DNA of 55,032 nucleotides from an uncultured bacterium (GTDB taxonomy: Bacteria > Bacillota_I > Bacilli_A > RF39 > UBA660): contig CAJMSU010000009.1 of assembly GCA_905216155.1 (NCBI GenBank), positions 1 to 55,032 of the forward strand. The letters are read 5' to 3'. The translations under genes were made by a program, and so were the position numbers. This document shows, in pieces, positions 51,390 to 55,032 of the stretch (its first letter is position 1; each line of letters starts with the position of its first letter). Under the pieces are notes generated by a model. It was not told the DNA's origin, ran no database searches, and saw only the letters and a list, made by a program, of their open reading frames with translations.

Positions 51390-53345
51390 ATGAAAAAGAT
51401 TTGGAAATTGATGATTTTTGTTTTAATAATAGGTATTTTGGCAGTTGGTGGTGTTTTTGTTTATATTAAAACTTCTCCTAAATTAAAAATTAATAGTGCT
51501 AATAATATATCTTTTTATGATAATTCGAACAAACTCTTTTTTCAAGGTACTGAATCTAAAAAATGGGTTAGTCTAAATAATATTAGTAAATATATAATTG
51601 ATGCTACTGTATCTTGTGAGGATAAAAATTTTTATAAACATCATGGATTTGATTATATTAGGATCTTAAAGGCTGGTTATGTTAATTTAACTACAGGTAA
51701 AAAAGAACAGGGTGCTTCTACTATTACACAGCAATATGCAAAAAATTTATTTTTGAATTTTGATAAGACTTGGAAGAGAAAATGGGATGAGATGTGGTAT
51801 ACAATAAAAATTGAAAACAGTTATTCAAAAGATCAAATATTAGAGGGATATTTAAATACTATTAATTATGGACATGGCATGTATGGAATTGATGCTGCTA
51901 GTAATTTCTATTTTGGAAAAAGTGCTAATGATTTAGATTTAGCTGAGGCTGCTATTCTTACAGGTATTCCTAAAGCTCCTAGTAATTATTCACCTTTTAT
52001 TGATTTTAAAGCTGCTAAGAAAAGACAATTGACTGTTTTAAATTTAATGTATGAAAATGGGTTAATTAGCAAGAAAGAAAAAAATGATGCTTATAATGAA
52101 CAACTTGATTTTATTGGTGAAAAAGAAAGAGAAGATTTAAGTGTTGCTATGTATTATCACGATGCTGTTTTAGAAGAGTTAAAAACTATTGATGGTATTC
52201 CTGATACCTTTAACAATATTAAAGGTTTAAAAATATATACTAATTTGGATTTAGAAGCACAAAAAAATTTGGAAAAGACAGTTTTAGAAACAATTCCAGA
52301 GAACTCAGAAATTCAAACCTCTTCTGTTATGATGAATCCTAATACTGGTGGTATTATTGCACTTGTAGGTGGAAAAGATTATAATAAATCGGCATATAAT
52401 AGAGTGATTGAGTCAAAAAGACAAGTTGGTTCTACTATGAAACCATATTTATATTATGCTGCTTTAGAAAATGGATTTACTTCTAGTTCAGCTTTTACTA
52501 GTGAAGCTACTACTTTTACTTTTAATAATCAAAGTGATTATACACCTAAAAATTATAATAATACATATGGTAATAAACCTATTTCTATGGCTACGGCTAT
52601 TGCTTATTCTGAAAATATTTATGCTGTTAAAACTCATTTATTTTTAGGAAGTGATGCTTTAATTAATGTAGCTAGAAGGGTTGGAATTACATCAAAACTT
52701 CAAGATATTCCTTCTCTTCCTCTTGGTACAAATGAAATAAGTATTACTGAAATGGCTGCTGGATACTCTGCTTTTGCTAATCTTGGATATAAAGTTAAGC
52801 CACATTTAATTGAAAAAGTAGTTGATATGGATGGTAATGTTTTATATAAGGCTAAAAATGATAAGGTACCTGTTTTAAATTCTAGTTTGGTTTTTATTTT
52901 AAATAATATGTTAACTGCTACTTATGATCCAAGTTACATTGATTATAATTATCCAACTGCAATTAGTTTAAATGCTAAACTTACACACAAATATGCTTTG
53001 AAAAGTGGTACTACTAATAGTGACAATTGGGATATTGGTTTTAATAAAGATATTTTGTGTGCTGTATGGGTGGGATATGATGATAATCAAGAACTTTCTA
53101 CTAAGGAATATAAGTATGCACAAAATATATGGTATAAATCTGTTGAAAATTATGAAAATGGTAAAAAAGATGCTTGGTATAAAATACCAGATAATGTTTC
53201 TGCTGTATTAGTTGATCCTATTTCTGGAAAGCCAGTTGATGATGCTGCTACTAAAAAGAAATTAATGTACTTTATAAAGGGAACAGAACCTACTTATGAA
53301 GATAGGACTTTTGATGAGAAGAGTTCTAATGAAAAAGCTACTTAA
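51390..53345 (+). CDS. Class A penicillin-binding protein (PBP1a type)
   Basis: A bifunctional peptidoglycan synthase of 651 residues. The membrane anchor is at about 5-27. The glycosyltransferase domain (about 60-235) has CEDKNFYKHHGFD, GASTITQQYAKN and ILEGYLNTINYGHGMYG, including the catalytic glutamate in CEDKNF. The transpeptidase domain (about 300-600) has STMK (SxxK nucleophile), SEN (SxN) and KSGTT (KTG-like). All active-site motifs are intact. The tail is short. It stands alone, with a separate promoter for the following lemA gene. Confidence 0.95.
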   Translation: MKKIWKLMIFVLIIGILAVGGVFVYIKTSPKLKINSANNISFYDNSNKLFFQGTESKKWVSLNNISKYIIDATVSCEDKNFYKHHGFDYIRILKAGYVNLTTGKKEQGASTITQQYAKNLFLNFDKTWKRKWDEMWYTIKIENSYSKDQILEGYLNTINYGHGMYGIDAASNFYFGKSANDLDLAEAAILTGIPKAPSNYSPFIDFKAAKKRQLTVLNLMYENGLISKKEKNDAYNEQLDFIGEKEREDLSVAMYYHDAVLEELKTIDGIPDTFNNIKGLKIYTNLDLEAQKNLEKTVLETIPENSEIQTSSVMMNPNTGGIIALVGGKDYNKSAYNRVIESKRQVGSTMKPYLYYAALENGFTSSSAFTSEATTFTFNNQSDYTPKNYNNTYGNKPISMATAIAYSENIYAVKTHLFLGSDALINVARRVGITSKLQDIPSLPLGTNEISITEMAAGYSAFANLGYKVKPHLIEKVVDMDGNVLYKAKNDKVPVLNSSLVFILNNMLTATYDPSYIDYNYPTAISLNAKLTHKYALKSGTTNSDNWDIGFNKDILCAVWVGYDDNQELSTKEYKYAQNIWYKSVENYENGKKDAWYKIPDNVSAVLVDPISGKPVDDAATKKKLMYFIKGTEPTYEDRTFDEKSSNEKAT

Positions 53346-53362
53346 AATTAGATTTGTAAATA

Positions 53363-53391
53363 TTGTAACTTCACCTTTATTTTGCTATAAT
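53363..53391 (+). promoter_or_regulatory. Promoter of lemA-pta
   Basis: A -35 box TTGTAA (53363-53368) and an extended -10 TGCTATAAT (ending 53391) are spaced exactly 17 bases apart. Transcription would begin near 53398, about 19 bases before the lemA start. Confidence 0.7.
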
Positions 53392-53414
53392 TAGGTTATT
53401 ATAGAGGTGAAGTT
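53367..53414 (+). other. Inverted repeat spanning the lemA promoter and ribosome site
   Basis: AACTTCACCT (53367-53376) and AGGTGAAGTT (53405-53414) are perfect 10-base complements. The left arm lies between -35 and -10; the right arm contains the lemA Shine-Dalgarno. In read-through RNA from the upstream gene this would form a stem masking the ribosome site or act as a terminator. Confidence 0.6.
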
Positions 53415-53416
53415 TT

Positions 53417-53950
53417 ATGATAGAGATTATTTTAGGATGCGTTGTTTTAGTTGCACTTATTTTACTTATAATTGTTATTTTTCATAATAAGTTTAAATTT
53501 GCTATTATTAAGATGGATGAAGCTGAAAATAATATAGATATCTATTTAGAAAAAAAGTTTGATTTATTGAAAAGATGTAGACCAATTATAAAAAAAGAAT
53601 TAAAAATTAAAGATTTTTTAGATAATATTGATGAGGTTAATGTTAAAGAAATTAATCATTTTGAATTTAATAATATATTAAAGGATGCATATAATGATTT
53701 ATTTAAATTGCTTGATGATAATGAAAAATTATATAAGAGAAAAGCTTTGGTCGAGGTAATTAATGATATTAACGAAAACGAAATTGATTTAGTTGCTGCT
53801 ATTAAGTTTTATAATGATAATGTTGTAGTATTTAATAAATTAATTATGTCTTTTCCATCTAATATAATAAGACTGTTCTTTGGATATAAGAAAAAAGAAT
53901 TTTATAATAATGAAAAACGTGAAATATATGAAATATTAAAAGATAAATAA
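53417..53950 (+). CDS. lemA: LemA family protein
   Basis: A 177-residue LemA-type protein. One N-terminal membrane helix (about 4-24) is followed by a long helical outer or cytosolic part. Family features are IIKMDEAENNIDIYLEKKFD and, near the end, VVFNKLIMSFPSNIIRLFFG, the most conserved stretch in LemA. The function of LemA proteins is unknown. GAGGTG precedes the ATG, and pta follows by 12 bases. Confidence 0.85.
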   Translation: MIEIILGCVVLVALILLIIVIFHNKFKFAIIKMDEAENNIDIYLEKKFDLLKRCRPIIKKELKIKDFLDNIDEVNVKEINHFEFNNILKDAYNDLFKLLDDNEKLYKRKALVEVINDINENEIDLVAAIKFYNDNVVVFNKLIMSFPSNIIRLFFGYKKKEFYNNEKREIYEILKDK

Positions 53951-53962
53951 AAGGGGAATATA

Positions 53963-54967
53963 ATGAGTATTATAGATAAAATCAAAGAAAGAGCTAAGAA
54001 ATATAAGGTTAAAATAGTTTTGCCGGAATATATGGATAGTAGAGTTATGAAGGCTATTAGTATAGCGTTAAGAGAAGATATCTGTGATATTATAATTGTT
54101 GGTAATAGGGATGATTTTTCTTATGTTGATGATATAATTTTAAAAAAAGCAGAAATTATTGATCCTATTAATAATGATTTGACTGACAAATTAGTTAATT
54201 ATTTATTTGAACTTAGAAAAAATAAAGGTTTAAGTTATGATGAGGCAAAAAAACTTATTTATAGTGATTATATTTATTTTGCCTGTTTACTTGTTAAGAT
54301 GGGATATGCTGATGGGGTTGTTTCTGGAGCGTGTCATTCTTCTGCTGATACTATTAGACCTGCTTTACAAATTATTAAAACTAATAGTGATACTAAATTA
54401 GTTTCTTCTTTTTTCTTAATGGAGACTATTAATTCTTCTTATGGTAGTGATGGAATTTTTCTTTTTGCTGATGCTGGACTTAATCAATCTCCTGATGCCT
54501 TGGCACTTTCATACATTGCAAGAGATACAGCAAATAGTTTTTCTAAATTAATTAAGAAAGATCCTAAAGTGGCAATGCTTTCACATTCTACTAAGGGCAG
54601 CGCTAATCATCCTGATGTATTAAAGGTAAGAGAGGCTACCAAGTTAGCTATTAAAAACTTTCCTAATTTAGTAATTGACGGAGAGTTACAATTAGATGCT
54701 GCTATTGTACCTGAGGTCGCAAAAATTAAGTGTCCAGATAGTGTTTTAAAAGGTAGAGCAAATGTGTTGATTTTTCCTAATTTAGATTCAGCTAATATTG
54801 GATATAAATTAGTTGAAAGACTTGGCAATGCTAATGCATATGGTCCAATTTGTCAAGGACTTAATAATCCTGTTAATGATTTATCAAGAGGTGCTAATGT
54901 TAATGATATAGTTGGTGTCATTGCTATTACAGCTTTGCAGGCACAAGAAAAGATAGAAATTTTGTAG
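53963..54967 (+). CDS. pta: Phosphate acetyltransferase
   Basis: Interconverts acetyl-CoA and acetyl phosphate, linking to acetate kinase for ATP production during fermentation. A 334-residue protein. The conserved VVSGACHSSADTIRPALQII and ALSYIARDTANSF lie in the active-site half. AAIVPEVAKIKCPDS and VLIFPNLDSANIGYKLVERL are in the C-terminal half. AAGGGGA precedes the ATG. It ends within a terminator hairpin. Confidence 0.94.
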   Translation: MSIIDKIKERAKKYKVKIVLPEYMDSRVMKAISIALREDICDIIIVGNRDDFSYVDDIILKKAEIIDPINNDLTDKLVNYLFELRKNKGLSYDEAKKLIYSDYIYFACLLVKMGYADGVVSGACHSSADTIRPALQIIKTNSDTKLVSSFFLMETINSSYGSDGIFLFADAGLNQSPDALALSYIARDTANSFSKLIKKDPKVAMLSHSTKGSANHPDVLKVREATKLAIKNFPNLVIDGELQLDAAIVPEVAKIKCPDSVLKGRANVLIFPNLDSANIGYKLVERLGNANAYGPICQGLNNPVNDLSRGANVNDIVGVIAITALQAQEKIEIL

Positions 54968-54979
54968 TTTCTATCTTTT
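54948..54979 (+). terminator. Terminator of pta
   Basis: AAAAGATAGAAA pairs with TTTCTATCTTTT over an 8-base loop. The pta stop codon lies in the loop and the strand ends in a T run. Confidence 0.7.
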
Positions 54980-54991
54980 CAGAGTGTAGAC

Positions 54992-55018
54992 AAACCCTAG
55001 ATTTTTTTCTAAGGGTTT
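54992..55018 (+). terminator. Second terminator at the window end
   Basis: AAACCCTAG pairs with CTAAGGGTTT, allowing one bulged A, then TTTTCTT. It is a likely backup to the pta terminator. Confidence 0.6.
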
Positions 55019-55032
55019 TCTTATGAATAAAA

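Noticed and set aside
1..55032. CRISPR arrays, tRNA and rRNA genes
   Set aside because: I saw no regularly spaced repeats of CRISPR type and no cloverleaf or rRNA-like segments, although a tRNA scan was not run.

Overview
This window looks like a chromosomal segment of an AT-rich, low-GC Gram-positive bacterium of the Bacilli side of the Firmicutes, possibly one of the small-genome gut lineages near RF39/Mycoplasmatota (the lineage is an inference). It keeps the usual stop codons: RF2 (prfB) is present, Trp is written TGG, and prfB carries the classic +1 frameshift at a TGA. Most genes lie on the minus strand. Gene content and neighbourhoods strongly recall one arc of the Bacillus subtilis map: clpP-whiA-yvcK-lgt-yvlD-uvrA-uvrB, ftsE-ftsX, prfB-secA-hpf, tagO, mreB/mbl-spoIIQ-ywzB, rpiB-mntP-spoIIR-prmC-prfA, rpmE-murA-fba-rpoE, argS-ywiB and pta.

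Layout. 1-1.9 kb: a cut-off exported protein with a TasA/SipW-type leader, a doubtful small ORF, and gap. 2-13.2 kb: a TGS-domain nucleoside kinase, clpP (plus strand), then a minus-strand run uvrB, radical SAM, uvrA, yvlD, lgt, yvcK, whiA. 13.3-19.1 kb: peptide deformylase, the main sigma factor, an unknown gene, then ftsE-ftsX with a coiled-coil M23 hydrolase, which form a cell-division peptidoglycan hydrolysis module. 19.1-23 kb: a ydjGHI-like envelope-stress set with an extra zinc-ribbon membrane protein. 23-26.5 kb: two YitT transporters, prfB, a candidate small RNA and an HD phosphohydrolase.

26.8-30.3 kb is an accessory island lodged between prfB and secA, which are neighbours in B. 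subtilis. It carries a tyrosine recombinase with a frameshift in an A8 tract, an ApeA-like HEPN protein (likely an anti-phage effector) and a nucleoside deoxyribosyltransferase-like protein. A decayed second copy of the secA 3' end (SEC-C motif) at its far edge marks the insertion site.

30.2-36.7 kb: secA, hpf and a cold-shock protein, then a complete quorum-sensing locus. It has agrB and an unannotated 40-residue agrD on the plus strand, convergent with agrC and agrA on the minus strand. 36.8-51.3 kb: tagO, mreB, a SpoIIQ-like protein, ywzB, rpiB, a sortase next to a surface protein ending in an NPNTSD sorting signal, rpmE, an SGNH-fold protein, murA, fba, mntP, spoIIR, prmC, prfA, rpoE, argS and ywiB. 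51.4-55 kb: a class A penicillin-binding protein, lemA and pta on the plus strand.

SpoIIR and a SpoIIQ-like protein suggest an endospore-forming lineage or one that recently lost spores. The most interesting parts are the secA-end island with its HEPN cargo, the agr system with its new autoinducer sequence, a standalone small RNA near 26.0 kb, and the sortase/NPNTSD pair. All calls come from reading the sequence; no database search was run.
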